Shown: in pieces, positions 20,167 to 20,311 of the stretch
Position numbering within the stretch: position 1 is the stretch's first letter
Layout: each line of letters opens with the position of its first letter
Virus record (IMG/VR): IMGVR_UViG_3300045952_000104
Span: 1-20,311 of that record
Direction: 5' to 3' (one strand)
Origin: a virus
DNA length: 20,311 nucleotides
Made by a program: the position numbers and the translations under genes
The notes under the pieces: generated by a model
Database searches by the model: none
What the model was told of the DNA's origin: nothing
What the model saw: the letters and a program-made list of their open reading frames with translations, nothing else

Positions 20167-20311
20167 TTCCGTGTCATCCGGGCGACTACGAGCCGGAGAT
20201 GAACGCGGTCTGCGTCGCATGGCGGGCGGTCGTTGTGGACGGAGGCCTCGGACCTGAGGATACGGAGTGGACAATCCGGACGGAGTGCGGGGATGACGGG
20301 ACGCTCTTCCT
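20163..20311 (+). CDS. Truncated gene at the right edge
   Basis: ATG 20163 overlaps the previous stop as ATGA and the frame stays open to the window end, giving 49 residues. It starts MIPCHPGDYEPEMNAVC and continues with a Trp/Val-rich run, WRAVVVDGGLGPEDTEW. Cysteines appear at residues 4, 17 and 42. Too little is visible for a function; it continues the same operon. Confidence 0.5.
   Translation, partial: MIPCHPGDYEPEMNAVCVAWRAVVVDGGLGPEDTEWTIRTECGDDGTLF

Overview
The window is one continuous stretch of a tailed-phage (siphovirus-type) genome, either free or integrated. It is GC-rich (about 65% by eye), densely coded and entirely plus-strand. No integrase, repressor, tRNA, rRNA, insertion sequence or CRISPR array was seen. 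The promoters look like bacterial vegetative-sigma promoters, ribosome binding sites are Shine-Dalgarno type, and many genes overlap as ATGA or GTGA. High GC, an M23 endolysin and a tail-chaperone N-terminus with a CPCPGTPH motif make an actinobacterial host plausible, but nothing here proves a host.

Layout. 1-2834: the tail end of an upstream gene (possibly the small terminase subunit), the large terminase, and a portal protein ending in a Com-like zinc ribbon. 2836-5155: three virion-type proteins between portal and capsid, the last carrying about eleven 22-residue repeats. 5160-6048: a hairpin, a strong promoter (TTGACG-N17-TATCAT), a 5'-leader hairpin, a small gene, an HEXXH metallopeptidase-like gene and a 235-base gap ending in a hairpin over the capsid ribosome binding site. 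6049-7761: a prohead protease fused to an HK97-fold capsid protein, with a probable internal start for capsid alone. 7791-9044: head-tail connector and tail-completion genes, including a 46-codon gene. 9108-12841: tail tube, tail assembly chaperones joined by a -1 frameshift at CCCTTTA, and a short tape measure protein. 12843-16991: tail tip and fibre proteins. 16997-18315: a lysis cassette (small membrane peptide, M23 endolysin, two-helix holin candidate). 18359-18435: a strong terminator followed at once by a second promoter (TTGACA-N18-TACCAT). 18500-20311: a second operon of overlapping small genes around a RecB/Cas4-type PD-(D/E)XK nuclease, probably replication or recombination.

The first block packages DNA, builds the head and tail, and lyses the host. 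The second, under its own promoter, probably belongs to DNA metabolism.

The most striking signal is not a gene. In a base-by-base reading I found no AGCT, ACGT or TGCA anywhere, although each would be expected roughly 60 times. TCGA and GATC are abundant, yet no CTCGAG, GTCGAC, ATCGAT, TTCGAA or GGATCC was found. Codon choice switches at exactly the positions needed to prevent these palindromes (GAA, AAA or CAA before CT-starting Leu; GAT, TAT or AAT before Val), which points to selection against restriction-type sites.
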